64,000 nucleotides of DNA, taken from Enoplosus armatus. Taxonomy: Eukaryota; Chordata; Actinopteri; Centrarchiformes; Enoplosidae. The notes beneath the pieces are model-generated. The model saw only the letters and a list, made by a program, of their open reading frames with translations, was not told the DNA's origin and searched no databases. The translations under genes and the position numbers were made by a program. Shown here piece after piece: positions 15,006 through 27,360 of the stretch (the stretch's first letter is position 1; every line of letters starts with the position of its first letter). The stretch covers positions 12,161,501-12,225,500 of the forward strand of contig NC_092193.1 of the NCBI RefSeq assembly GCF_043641665.1. Reading direction: 5' to 3'.

Positions 15006-15254
15006 TTGTCACAAAGCTGAGAACTGATTGGCTGCACTATCTCGTGTCATTAAAACGATGCCATTCATTGAACTCTAAATGTTAAATCTGGTGAACTTTG
15101 CTTTTACTCTTAAACAATTTCTCATCACTGCTGGACCTGAGCTGTTACACGTGTTATATTCCTTATTTTATTCTCACAATACGTGTCCAAGTTTATAAGT
15201 CCACTTAAAGAGAAAAGCCAACAGGCAGAGGTGTTGTAAACCCTGCAGAAGGAT

Positions 15255-15460
15255 GCCTCTCAGTCTCTCATTGCCATTTGCATATTAGAGTGTTTTCTGG
15301 GGAAAATGAGCTGTAGAAATTAATTCAGGATTAATTGGTGCCTTTATCTCGTTAGGACAATCTAATTTAGGGGATGATGGAATTGTTTAGACTCCCTTTT
15401 GCATAATTGGATTGCGGTGAATGGCTGTCATTACCGTCTTTTTAGCATCGTCTGTGGGCC
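15255..15460. promoter_or_regulatory. Candidate conserved enhancer with octamer and homeodomain sites
   Basis: The block contains a perfect octamer ATTTGCAT (15276-15283). It also has GAAATTAATTCAGGATTAATTG, a TTTTGCATAATTGGATT stretch, and a MEIS-type CTGTCA (15425-15430) next to ATTA. It is repeat-free and non-coding. By texture it is a likely developmental regulatory element, possibly of pbx1. This is inference only. Confidence 0.4.
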
Positions 15461-17136
15461 CCCTCTCTCTCTTGCAGGCCCCAGCCTCATAAAGAGCGAT
15501 GATGTGTTACGCCAGTGTTTTGCTAACCCCTGGAACACACCAGCCATGCTGCAAGAGGCGAGCATGTGGCTAACCACGCAGCAGTGATTAACTCTCTTTT
15601 CAGAGCCATTAGCATTACAGCAAGCAGCACGCTGTTGAGGAGATCTCATATGAACACATAAGCATGTGGCTAACAACACAGCGATCATCGACTGTCAGAG
15701 GCTGCGATTAGTTTTTAGTCTCCACCGCTGTCACACTTTGTGGTTTGTGGTTCTGACAGCATCACCTGACCCCCAGAGGAGCTGGACATGACATCTCAAA
15801 ATCTCTCAATGCTTTTTCTTTTTCTTGTCCAGCACATTTCCGACACATTTCGCCCTTTCATTACTTCCACAATATCTCTGAGACAGTTTGCAGTGGGCTG
15901 TTTTTTTGCTTGTTTTTTTCAACGTGGGATGAAAATCAATAGGAGAGGAGCAAAGCTCATGTAAAGGATCACTCACTGGAATACCTGATCTTCTCACTTC
16001 AACAACATTGATGTAACTATGGAAACAAGTTCCCAAGATGAACGGGGATATGCCTATCTCCTGACAAAAGGCTTTTTTATATCTCTCCCAGCCCAGTTAC
16101 CCTATACCACAACACAGGAGAAGCTTATATCTGCTGCTGCTCCCCGCTATGATACCATCATCATTTTTCTGAAAGCACAAATTGTATAGATATTATTCTG
16201 CGGGCCGCTCTCTGGTAAACAAGGCAGAGTGAAATCTAATCTATGGTGCTGATACTCAGGCTGTGCCAGGCTAATTGAGTTGATGTAGTCTGTCCCTGGA
16301 GGAGCTGGACATACAGTAAAGACAGACTCCATCAAGTCATATAGCTCCTGTACTGTACTTACTGGAAGTGACTCGCGTTTATATTGTCACAGTTGTCAAC
16401 GGTCACCATGCGCATGAAACTACTGGTTTCTACTGAAGTACAATCTGATTACTTACATGCTGTTACGAGGGATAAACTGCAGAAAAGAAACAACATGCTA
16501 CTGTGTCCTTCCTTATGTCTGCCGTCATTCTCTATGCTCCCCCCACCCAATGTTCGTGATGCATACTGTGTCATGCTTTTGATGCATTTTGGCCCCCCTC
16601 TCCTCGTCTAGTGCCATTTCCATTCTTTGCATAAATGCAGTCTAACAGTATTAAGTATTCATGCGTGTTGGGGAAGGTGGTGCCTGTCCTTCAGGGTAAG
16701 TGTCAGGCCTGCGTGCGGCACAAGAAAAGCCCCGGGGAGAGGAGAACATTAGGATCCATCAGCCTGACAGACAAATCATTCTCTCATGTAAACATAAATA
16801 TGAGGGTATGTTTCCACCGCCGTCCCCACTATCTGTTGCTAGGCTACCTTGCATTAAGCAGTGTAGCTGTCCCTGTTCATTTTGCTCCAGGGATTCCAGC
16901 AATACCATCATATAACCTGCTGAGTCTTAATGAGAAGGCCTGCTCATATGAGTGGATATGAACATGGTGCGATGTGAAATTTATTCAAAACACAGGAATT
17001 CAGCTGTCTGTCAGTGTAGAGTAGCAGCATGGAAATGTTTATGTATTTGAAGTGTTTTGGAAAAGGAGCTTTGAGGGGAATATTTCTCCATCTGTGCACA
17101 AACACACCTGACACAAGAAAAGGTCACAATGGATCA

Positions 17137-17167
<31 letters not shown>

Positions 17168-20100
17168 TGCACACTTGCTCAGACACACACACACGCGCAC
17201 AATAAACAATATGTGACGCTGAGCTCCATAAAGGTCATTTGTTGTTGAGAAATCACTGATCCCCAAATGCATTAACAAAGTCAATTAACTATTCTCCGAC
17301 AAAGGAGAAAGGAACCCATCTCCAATAAAAATAGAGCGCAGAGCGTCTTCCAAGCACCCCCTCAATTACAACAACTCTGCGTCCCCAGATAATTATGTGA
17401 GCCATAAATGGGGAGAGAAAGACAGTAGGAGGCAATGGTCACTGAGAAGAAAGAGCAGGGAGATGAGGGAAAGGAGCGCCAACAGCTGGTTTGAATAGAT
17501 TGTGTGTGGGATGAATTAAAAAGTTGAACCTTTCCCTGGCCGTATTCAGATGTCTGCCTCTGGGTGATTAATCATGGCCGTCAGGACCTGTAATCCTTTT
17601 CAGTGGGAAACAAATGCAGCCACTGTCCTCTCTTCTCCAAAGCGCCCAGGGCCACCATCCCGCCTGCCTGGTCACAATACCTGAACCACAGAGAAGGCAC
17701 CCTGGGGAGCGGGGATGTGTGGACACACTGTAATCTGCTCCAAACATGATGGCATGAACAAAAACGCTGGATTTCAACAAAATTATATGGCACCCTTTAT
17801 TGGTTTTGTACATCCTTTTTGTATCTCGCAGTCAATAGTTGAGGCAGGTGGCACAAGTGCAGGTCCAATTGGTGAAAGGTAAATGGAGCAGCTGCAAAAA
17901 ACAACACAAACACACCTTTTGAGCTGATGATCTTTTTGAAAAGAAAAAGGATTTTAAAGAAGCCTGTGAATGGATTTCAGATGACAGAGGAGTTTTCTCT
18001 CTGGCTGATATCAGACCTCTCCTGCTTGCAGCTACTTTAGTCAGTGAACTTCATGTCACGCTCCTACATGGTGGTAAACAGCTGATCTAGTTCAGAAAAG
18101 ACAGTGAGAAAGTCAAGAGCCAGCAACATTGAGAGCCCGGGAGAAGAAAGTGTGTCATCAGCATAAAAATAGAAGCCTGCTAACGAATTCCTAATCATAT
18201 CCCCCATTTCCTCAAGGGGCTATGCTAAAGAGGTTAAAACACCAGCCAGTAGATGAGAATATGTGGCACAATAGCTCTAGAGATTGTTTCTTGGCATTCC
18301 AAAGGTTTTTTCATTGTTATTATTATCTCCACAGAACTACAAAACAGGACTATTCTGTGTGCAGCCATGTGTCCTTCCTGCAAATGTTAAAAGCTCAATA
18401 ATGGAGAGTAATTTCTCCTCAATTTCTAACACTAGTGAGGATATCAGGGCTGCCTTGCGCCTACTTTGTCAATCAATCAAGTGAAAATAATATCTTAAAA
18501 GCAGAATACACCACTTACACATCAAAGGCAGTGGAAAAGTATCAATCTAGACTTAAGCTCGACTGAATCAAGTAATGCCTGTGTGGCTTTTAAGAGTGAA
18601 TAAATTGAATGCCCTTCAAAAGACAGCCCCCATACTGATTCGAATGGTGTATATGGCCTCAGAGTAATCACCTAACAAAAACGTAGAATTAAAAAATCTT
18701 TTGTATCCGACAAAAGGCAAATGTCAGTGTTCCTACTGGGTGAAGGAGTGCTTTTATATGTGTGAAAGGTTGTGAGGGTAGTAATTCAGCACGGCTGCAG
18801 AAGGTGGTGTATGTTGGCAGCATGGCAGACTGAGAATGGGCCACGGCCAGCCGTTTCCAGAGCCTTTGTGTGTCTCTGTTTGACCAGGCGTCTCCTGGTC
18901 CACAGGAGCACAGCTTCAACACATCTAGCAAAGGAACAAAGCAGCCATTATCAGCCCTATCTCATCCCCACCCTGCATCGACTCACTGACACCCAGGGAC
19001 AAACAGTGGCAGGGCTCAACCGCTCGGCTTTGCTGGGGGACTCTGAAGCGGACACTGAAGCGGACTGGGAGGTCCATTAAACACATAGGCGACACCTTAG
19101 CTGTGGACAAACATCAACACAATAGCATGCAGCGCTGGTTGCCACGGAGATGGGAGAAAACAGAGTACAGCGCCAGCGGTGACAAAGACAGGGAGGGGTC
19201 AGGCATCATGGGCCACTGGCAGCTGAAAAGCCTCTGCAAACTGCCCTGTGAAACACAACACCCTTTTTACTTTGTGTCACAAACCCGGTATACTTAAAGC
19301 ATCCATTCAGTTACATGTAAAGAATGTGATTACCAACAAGTCAGCTGCATACAGGATCTCTGTAAAGAAATCATTCTGCAATAATGTAAAGCATTTGCTT
19401 AAAAGAGTAGAGTTCCTCCCAAAAAAAGACTGAAGCATTTGTGCAGTTTCAAGCTTGAAGTAACTCTACTTTTATACTATAAATATGAGTGGATCTCCTG
19501 TTAGCTAATAAACAGTGGACATTCCTTCAGTGAGTTAAAACATGACATGCATTGTAGCAGACTTGCTGCATTTGGAGTCATTTGCAAAACACAACATACT
19601 GTATATATCCATCTATGGTGAGGAGTGTGAAAATAAAGTATCCCCATATTCATGATACATCTATATTATTATAAATTGAATTTAAAACTACCATCGCGAG
19701 ACAAAAAGTTGCTAGATGCAAAAAATAGCAAATTACTGTAAGTTCTCACTCACATAGACCTTCATCACAGAATGATGATGGACTGAGTGAAGGAAAGCTT
19801 AGACAGTACATTTAGTGTTTGTAATGAAGGTGTGCAGATGTTTTGATTTTTTTCCTTTTGTTAGTTGAGAAAGAAATCTTCTCCTCAGGCTAAATCTTCC
19901 CATCGAATCTCATTAAAAAATGCCTTGTGAAAAACCTTAAAACGAGGCAGTTTTTCCTTATTTCATGAAAAGTTGACATTTTGGACATATGTGTCTTTCA
20001 TTGGACGGCGACACACATGCTAATGTTGTGCTATCAGTCTGTTAACAAGAGTTGTTTTTGTTTAATAATGATAGATGGCTCATGTTGCCAGCTGCTCCTT

Positions 20101-20700
20101 GTTACGTCCACAAATGCAGTTCAGTATGTGGCGTGGACTGTGTTTCTGATTTTAGACATAAATTGTGAAAGTACAAATGAGTGAAGTGAAGACAGAAAAG
20201 CTCAAAGACGTGGTTTACAAATTGTATGCTTCTGCCAGTACCTTTAGTGGGTGTTGATTTGAAATAAATTCAAATCACTGAATGACAAAACTTGACATTC
20301 TCACAAACCCAAGTAAACTAAATTAAAGGCTGTTCGTTGTCTAGTTAGTCATAACATTGTGTTGATGGCTGCTGATACTGAGAGGTTTACTGACCAGTTA
20401 TAAGTTGGGTATTTGCATTGTTTGCAGATTTTATGGACATTACATAATTATATTTTCTTGCTGGGGTGCTACAGTCAATTTCTCTCTGCCTAAGTCTGGA
20501 AATACCAATCATGATATCCATAAATCATAAAGTATTTACAAATGAATGGAGTTGAGGTTTTGCCTTTAGATGATGATTCAAAGTGTAAATCCAATTCAGA
20601 AGCTGTGTGGGCCAGATTCAATTGGACATGTTAGCTGAGGAAGCAAATATGCTTCAATTTATAGAGAGTATTGTGAAAATTGGCCACACATTCAACAATG
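15461..20700. other. Intergenic, upstream of pbx1
   Basis: No gene is recognised. A 21-base direct near-repeat beginning GCATGTGGCTAAC occurs at about 15562 and again at about 15663. A (CA)n tract lies at 17137-17164. The stretch 17300-17530 (for example AGATAATTATGTGAGCCATAAATG) has enhancer-like texture, but I cannot support it further. The open frames are short and unrecognised. Confidence 0.45.
17137..17164. repeat. (CA)n microsatellite
   Basis: About fourteen CA repeats are followed by imperfect CA/CG alternation to about 17200. Confidence 0.9.
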
Positions 20701-21175
20701 TTTCATGCTTTCATTCAGTGGTGATTTATAGTGTTTTTCTGCATCACAAGCTTTTGCTGTTCGAGCCTGCTTTCCGTCTCTTTTTCACTTATGACCGGCG
20801 AATAAAACCTGTCGATACAATCATCCCCTCTGACCTCTGAATCTGACAGCATATCTGCTAAACACTTCAAGTTTAAGACTCCGAGAAGCAAGTCAGTTTT
20901 TCTCTCTCCTCCCTCTTCTCTTTCTGCACTGCTTGTGCGCACAGCTCTTCCTTCTCTCCACCTGCCTGAGCTGCTGTGGCCTTGTCTGAATCCTCTGAAT
21001 TCCCAGTCCACTGCAGTGTATCCGCCTGGAAACACCACAGATGCCAGCACTTGGTAAGTTGCAAAAAAAAATAAAAACAAGGAAAGTGATGGGATGAAGA
21101 TGTCAGTTATGGCAAATAGAACTCTGTCACACTCCTACAACATCTCTGTCACTGATTATCAGACCGGAGAGTCGA

Positions 21176-21202
21176 ACACACACACACACACACACACACA
21201 CA
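21176..21202. repeat. (CA)n microsatellite
   Basis: Thirteen CA repeats. Confidence 0.9.
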
Positions 21203-21394
21203 GTCGGGCTGATAAACAGAAGCACGAGAGGAGCTCTAATAATGCTGAAGGAACCAGATGACACAGATTTGGAAATTAAACAGGATGTTTGGGAGAAATG
21301 AACATAATGAAGAGCACTGTAAGATCATAGACACTGATTAAACTGGCTGCAGCATTTTTGAGTTTTTTCTTTAGAAAACTTTAGAAGTTTAGAA

Positions 21395-21590
21395 CAATGT
21401 CGGACTCATGATGGGCAGTTTAAAAAAAGGATAAAAAACAATGCAGCAGAACCAGAGATATTTTATATATATCTATATCTTAGATATCTCTTATATTCCA
21501 AAAACCTGGCATTACCTACATTACCCACAATGCAACTCAACCACCGACAGTTCAGAAAGTGTATGAACTTCAAATGCACTAACACAGTAA
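21395..21590 (-). repeat. Dispersed repeat, inverted copy of the 4.4-4.8 kb element
   Basis: Read on the minus strand, it contains GAGTTGCATTGTGGGTAATG, a CCAGGTTTTTGGAAT stretch, TCTCTGGTTCTGCTGCATTG and ATGAGTCCGACATTG. These match in order the sequence at about 4628-4773. The two copies are about 17 kb apart in opposite orientation. Confidence 0.75.
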
Positions 21591-24515
21591 ACCTTTCTCA
21601 GTGTGCAGGCCAGAGTAAGATGGCTTTCCTCTTTTGACTTATGCTCAGGCCGTAATGAAGACCTAAAAAAATAACGTTCTAAAACCTTCACACACTAATT
21701 ACAGTATGTTGAGGGAAGACGGCTGAAATATGCTGAGATTTCAGATCATGCAGACTTTCTTAAATGCGCTTTTTCAAATGCACAATGGATGTATTAATAG
21801 GAGAAGGCTGCATTTGTACGGGGCCCAGATTTTTGTGCTACTCCTCTGTGAGGAGACATAGAACAGCGCGCTCTGAGAAAACAACAACCTGAGGACCCAG
21901 CATTGATTTCATATCTAATTTATTTCAGGCCAGACAGGGGTTTGAGTGAAGGGAGGGTCTTAAGCACTTGGGTTGTTTTTCTTGAGTCCTTCGGGGTGGG
22001 AGGGAAGGATCACGGGGTGAGGAGTCAAGGGGAGGACAAGGTGACTGATTGAGCTGAGGCATTAGGTCAGCGTCGGGCAGCTGAATCAAACCCAACCTCA
22101 CTCTCCTCACAACTAACTATGATCAAATACATCATCCGGCTCTGTCAACACATGCGTCCAGCTGGACGCTATATCATTTCCACATGTGCATTTGGGCCGA
22201 GCTACACTGCAACACACATTAACGGGCTTATCAGCATGCAGCTCAAAGCAGAGCACTGACAAAAGCAAAAGCGTTTCGGCGGAATAATAGATGCATGAAA
22301 TCAATCTGTGAGTTTCAAAAGGTCATCATGTGCAAAGAAACCATATCATCTCTAAAAGAAATCCGACAAGAGGACATTAATTGGAAACGGGTGAACACGA
22401 GTTAACTTGTTTTAAATTCAAAACGTGTGTGCTTTACACATTAGCCAGATAATTAATGTGCTGCAATCATCACTAGTCGCTATTGGGATGAGAATTAATC
22501 TACACCAATAGCTCCATTTCAAAGAAAATGTATCACAAAGTACATGATTCTTTTCAGTATTCTTCCAACATTCATTCACAGTATTTTCAATATAGAATTC
22601 AATTATGCGGAACACCTGAGCAAACAATATCTCACAGCCAATTATTCAGTGCCTTGGAAACCATTGGCAAACAAATTAGCAATGTTAATGTGAGAGTGTC
22701 TTGATATTTTTGGCTGTGTGTGCTCACAAAGGCAGCAGCAACCCCCCCCCCCCCCCCTCACACACACACACACACTTTGGGCTATTGTTGACTGATGAAT
22801 TAAACAGATTGGACTTGATTTGAGAATAAAAAAGTAAATTTCAGGTGTCAGTCTGCGCCCCCTTCCTCAGACAAGAGTCATCTTTGCCGATTTCTGCGTT
22901 CATCATTGTTAGAAGCTTCTAGATCATAAAAAATGATGTTTTTTCGACTACAGACAGCCGTATTTCAGCTTGAGTTTGAGCAGTGCTATTCTGGTTGACA
23001 TTTCAGCTTCCAGACAGAACAATGAAAAGCTACCATGAGATATCTTGGCAAGACTATTGCCCTGTGTATTGATTGGGCAAAGGCCCAACATCCCCTCACT
23101 AAAAAGAGATTAAAATATCAGACTTGTCTAAGACATTTATGGAGTCTGTGACCTCAGCCAATGCTAAAGTGGAGTACATACATCATAGTCTATCTCTGTG
23201 AGCTACACTGAGTCTTGAGTAGCACTGACAGAGAGAGGAAAGAGGCTGAACATTCAACTGCACCTTCATGGGCTGATGCAGAGGGGATTTAGCTACAAAT
23301 CGTGGGTGTAAATCAACTTAGTTGCTGTTTCATTAAAAATTCACACCACGTTGTTGCATGTAAATGTTTAACACTGTGAGCTGTTGTCTGGGATGCTTCT
23401 CTTACACCTTCTCTTTTGGTTAAAATGGATGAGATATATTCTGTGGGAAAGGCAGGGAGACAAAAGCCTGAAAGATGTGTGTATCCATTCACAGCTCCAG
23501 AGGACCTTCATTACAGAGCAAGCAGGTCCTGTCAACGTCTTTTCATTACATGGTCCCATATATCCACCCCTGGTGTCCAAACGGTCCGCTCTGTCGCCTG
23601 TCAAGAATAGGCACTCTCGGGGAAAGTCCTCCTATCTCCCCGATCCCCCTCACCACGCCTGCTTCCAGACTGCGAGGCGGGAGAGGCCAGGCAGAAAGGG
23701 AGGAATCGTGTTTGCCATCAACAGCTCAAGAGAGTAGCATGGCAGCAAGATTGATGACACCCTCCCTGAAAGTAACAAAAGAACTCCTGTGCACGAGGGC
23801 CCGCTTATGGGGCTTGATAGAGTTGTCATCCTCTTAATAAACAGCTCTGATATGTCAGCAGTAGTGGCAGCAGGGACTGCACCATGCTCACCCACCAAGC
23901 CATGGGCAGGACCACCTACTGGCATCACGGCACACACATCCGTGGGCAATCTCTCCACATGGAGGCCCCTGTGGGCATTAGTGGGGCGATTACTGGAAAA
24001 GAACAAAAACATTCCTGTCTCTTGATTTCATTGTTGTGCAAGAGACTCTGAAGGTAAATTATGCAATAACATCTGTGAACAAAAAATTTAAAATTGAATT
24101 CATCCTGGTTTTGTTGTGGTTGAATTCATCTGTGTGACACAAACACGTGGCATTTTTTTGATTTTTAACTTTATGAATATGGGATTAAATTAAAACATTA
24201 AACTGGCAGACAATAGGTTTTCATTGAGGGGCTGACGTGTGCTCACAATACAGATAAAACTCACATATTCGGAGTTTACCACAATACAAGCTACTCTCTT
24301 GAAACAAAATATTTTTCTACATTACTATACTAACACTGCCTGGTGACCCACCTAGTTTATTAAAAGAATTATTCAAAATGTGTTGACGATACAGCTTGAA
24401 ATTGTCAGTTGACAGTAACGTTACAAGTTTAACCAGTTGACTAGCTAACAGTTAGCAGTTAACAGATTCATACACGTATGTTTTGTTGAAATGCTCATTC
24501 TAAAGAAATGGAGAC
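21591..24515. other. Intergenic, no recognised gene
   Basis: C16 plus (CA)n at 22742-22776. The interval 23380-24030 is GC-richer and open in several overlapping frames on both strands (up to 120 codons). None matches a known protein, and the ends lack a consistent splice pattern, so I do not call an exon. The stretch 22100-22320 is repeat-free and could be regulatory. Confidence 0.4.
22742..22776. repeat. C16 homopolymer followed by (CA)n
   Basis: Sixteen C run into about eight CA repeats. Confidence 0.9.
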
Positions 24516-24518
24516 GGT

Positions 24519-24850
24519 TAAAGGGATAGTTTGACATTTTGGAAAATACGCTTTTTCGTTTTCTTTCTTCTCTGTTCAATATGAAGCTGGAGCCAGAAGA
24601 TGGTTAGCTTGGCTTAGCATAAAGACTGAACACATTAGGAAAAATAAATCGTTGAAGTTATTGTTCTTGGCCAAGGAAATAGTCCAGCACGAGTTGTTTT
24701 TGTACAGAGATATATTGTAACATGGTGAGCTTTGGTGGTGCTGGTTGGCAGGTTTTGTTGTCGTTGGACAGAACCAGGCTAGCTGGTTTCCCCTGTTCCC
24801 AGTCTTTATGTTAAGCTCAGTTAACCGTCTCCTGGTTGCAAGAGAAAAAG
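24519..24850 (+). repeat. Dispersed repeat, GCTTAGCATAAAGACT family (copy 1)
   Basis: It starts AAAGGGATAGTTTGACATTT, contains GGTTAGCTTGGCTTAGCATA, then AAGACTGAA, and ends with CAGTCTTTATGTTAAGCTCA. I recognise it as an abundant teleost interspersed repeat. A second copy in the same orientation lies just 3' of glul at about 35132-35440. Confidence 0.75.
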
Positions 24851-25895
24851 GCCAAGGGACCAAAACAAGAAAAGAAGTGTGAGCATGAAACAGGACCAAC
24901 AGCTACAGTAGACCATCAAAATTAAAACACGTCGTAGCACTCATCTCCAGTATATATATCTCCATGCTTTATTTATTATTCAGGATGGTGTCTCCTTACA
25001 TACGGTCCAACAATCAGTCACATGACTCATAAATCACCTTAGGTACGAAATATGAAAAACTGAAATTAAATTGCCATAATCTTTTTGGAATCGTTTTTGC
25101 AAAATATAATATTGCGTTAAAGCTCTCACTGGTCTGCACGTTGTTGTGTGTGTTCTCATGGGAAGACATTGTAGCTACAGTACACAAACCAAAAAACCCA
25201 AATAACAAAAACATAATAAATAACGGTCTTGTTTGACTTCATGCTGCAATTCTAGTAAATTGAAAGTCAAGTGAACGTTAGAGATGGACTGGAAACTGAC
25301 TTGAAGAAAAAACTATAACAAAACTAAAAACATTAAAGTAGTATATCAGCTATTATAATAAGGCATTATACTACCATTTCCATTTTAAATTGTGGTTCAC
25401 AGGGGCATGAATTCTGTGTTCTCTGTTTTGATACAAATCTTAATTTAAAAAATAAAATAAAGGCAGCACATTTTATGAGCTGTAGACATCCCATATGAAT
25501 TCAAGCGACCAGGATGACAAACACAAATTCATGCCAAGAAAATGGAGCAAAAAATCATTTTATATAGTCTGCCACTTACAATATTCACTTATTTTTCACC
25601 AGAAACGTTGTTGTCTCTGTCACGATTCAATCTGCAGCACACTCCCCACACGCTGTATAATACCTAGTTAAAGCCAGCAGGGTGTGAAATGGTATTTGGA
25701 AGTAAATGAAACTGACTATGAAACAGTGGAGTTGGGAGATATTGCCATGTCAAGATGACAGACAAGTCCTGCAATGGAGCAAAAAAGTTATTATCCCAAA
25801 GAGGAGCAAGGCTGGATTAAATATAACCCATGATGCCTCACGCTGCTCTGCCTTCATCCTCGCTGATACCGGAGAGAGAATATAGACAAAAATCA
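24851..25895. other. Intergenic, no recognised feature
   Basis: AT-rich sequence without a gene or repeat I can name. Confidence 0.5.
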
Positions 25896-25899
25896 CGCA

Positions 25900-26170
25900 A
25901 AAGGCAACAATCCCGGCAGCAGCTAGTGCTCCTGCTGATTTTCATTTGAACAATCAATAGTATTTCATGCTGCCGTGCCAATTAGTGTTATTGCAAAGTG
26001 TTTGGTTATTGATGCTCCATATAAAGTGTTCTGAAGGAGCTTTAGAGGAACACAATCCCTCGAGGCTCTTCCTGGCCTGATTTACAGCTGAACCGATGAG
26101 TCACAGAGGACATGCTGGGCATTGAAATAGCGACAAGTATGTTGTCAGCCTTATTAATTTTTAAGGTAGA
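25900..26170. promoter_or_regulatory. Candidate conserved non-coding element
   Basis: A repeat-free stretch with TTGAACAATCAATAGTATTT, CCGTGCCAATTAGTGTTATT, TTGGTTATTGATGCTCCATA, GATGAGTCACAG (an AP-1-like TGAGTCA) and CTTATTAATTTTTAAGG. The texture is enhancer-like. There is no alignment evidence. Confidence 0.3.
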
Positions 26171-27090
26171 GTGTTGTCCTGTGGTTTGTGGAGGACATTA
26201 TGATATATTACGGCCGAGGGATCGCAGGGGTTAGGGCCTAATTGTCAAAAGGTTGAGTGGGGTGAAGGCGTAAGATGTGTGGAGGGTTGTTCATCAATCT
26301 CTGTGCTGCAAACCAGGAGGTGAGTTTTAAAAGTCTGGAGAGAAAGTTTGTTGTGCGCTTCACTCAAAATCCTTTTCTGAGAGTAGACAGTTATACAATA
26401 CAGCTCCATTGGAAGAGTCACATGGTCAAAAACATCCTTCATTTGTATCTCTGACTTCAAAAACCTCGCCTCAATACATTATATTGATATCACTGCTAAA
26501 AATAGCACCACTGTACCCTGCCCTGTCACTTCAGTTTCCTCTATACAGGCCTTCAATTATATTTTGGAGAGCAGTTTGCATGACATCATACAAGATGTGA
26601 CATGTAATCATTTTCATCAAAGTGAATGTTGCCTTTATAATATATACAGAATTACACAGTAAAGATTGGCTTTGTATGAAGTTAGACATGTAGTTTTAAT
26701 ATTCCTCTGTTGAATGCATGTTGAATCCAATAAAGATAAATCTACAGGTTAAAGAGGAAAATGACACTTTAGTTGCTCAATGGCTCAAAATAGAAACTAT
26801 GGACGCTGGTTTCTGCCAGATGAAGTCCTATGTTGGTAACTGCTGCCCTCTGCTGGAATATCAAGTGATTCTCCAACACAAAGAAATCTCTGTTTAACTA
26901 CTAACTAAATTAAACTAAATCACACACAGTTCAGTGATTAGCACAGTAACCAACAACAACAGCTTCTGCTCACGTCAAAGAAACAAACTACTATTTTTAC
27001 TTTATCTTTTACCCATTTAACTTCAAACTTTGTATACTTGTATACTGCAGACCTTTGTCATTTAAGAGACTCTCATTTGACAGTCCGTTG
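26171..27090. other. Intergenic, no recognised gene
   Basis: AT-rich. The stretch around 26790-26870 (CTGCCCTCTGCTGG) resembles the tail of a dispersed repeat but is too short to assign. Confidence 0.4.
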
Positions 27091-27094
27091 CTAA

Positions 27095-27360
27095 ACATAA
27101 GGATGCACCAACTTTTCCCAAATGTAAAAACTGTATATCTCACTGCAATGAACTCATTGTGATCATTTGTATGTAAGGTAACATTTGGCCAGGGATTGCT
27201 ATGGCACCAAAAGCTGAGTCAGCGACCCGCCATGACTGAATAAATGTAACTGATATTGATGAAGAAACTGTATTTTATGTGGATCGGTCACATCGCGTCC
27301 GATACCAGGTCAGCGTCGGTGCTGATACCAATCAGGTGGATCGGATCAGTACATCCAGTG
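27095..27360. repeat. Probable dispersed repeat (GGATGCACC...GGATCGGATC type)
   Basis: It opens AAGGATGCACCAACTTTT and closes with CAGGTGGATCGGATCAGTAC, then ATCCAGTG. The interior GATCGGTCACATCGCGTCCG, then ATACCAG, recalls a fish repeat whose ends are GGATGCACCGATCC-like inverted repeats. The copy is diverged. Confidence 0.45.

Noticed and set aside
23384..24025. Several overlapping 80-120 codon frames on both strands in a GC-richer patch.
   Set aside because: Equal openness on both strands, no recognisable protein and no coherent splice sites point to base composition rather than an exon.
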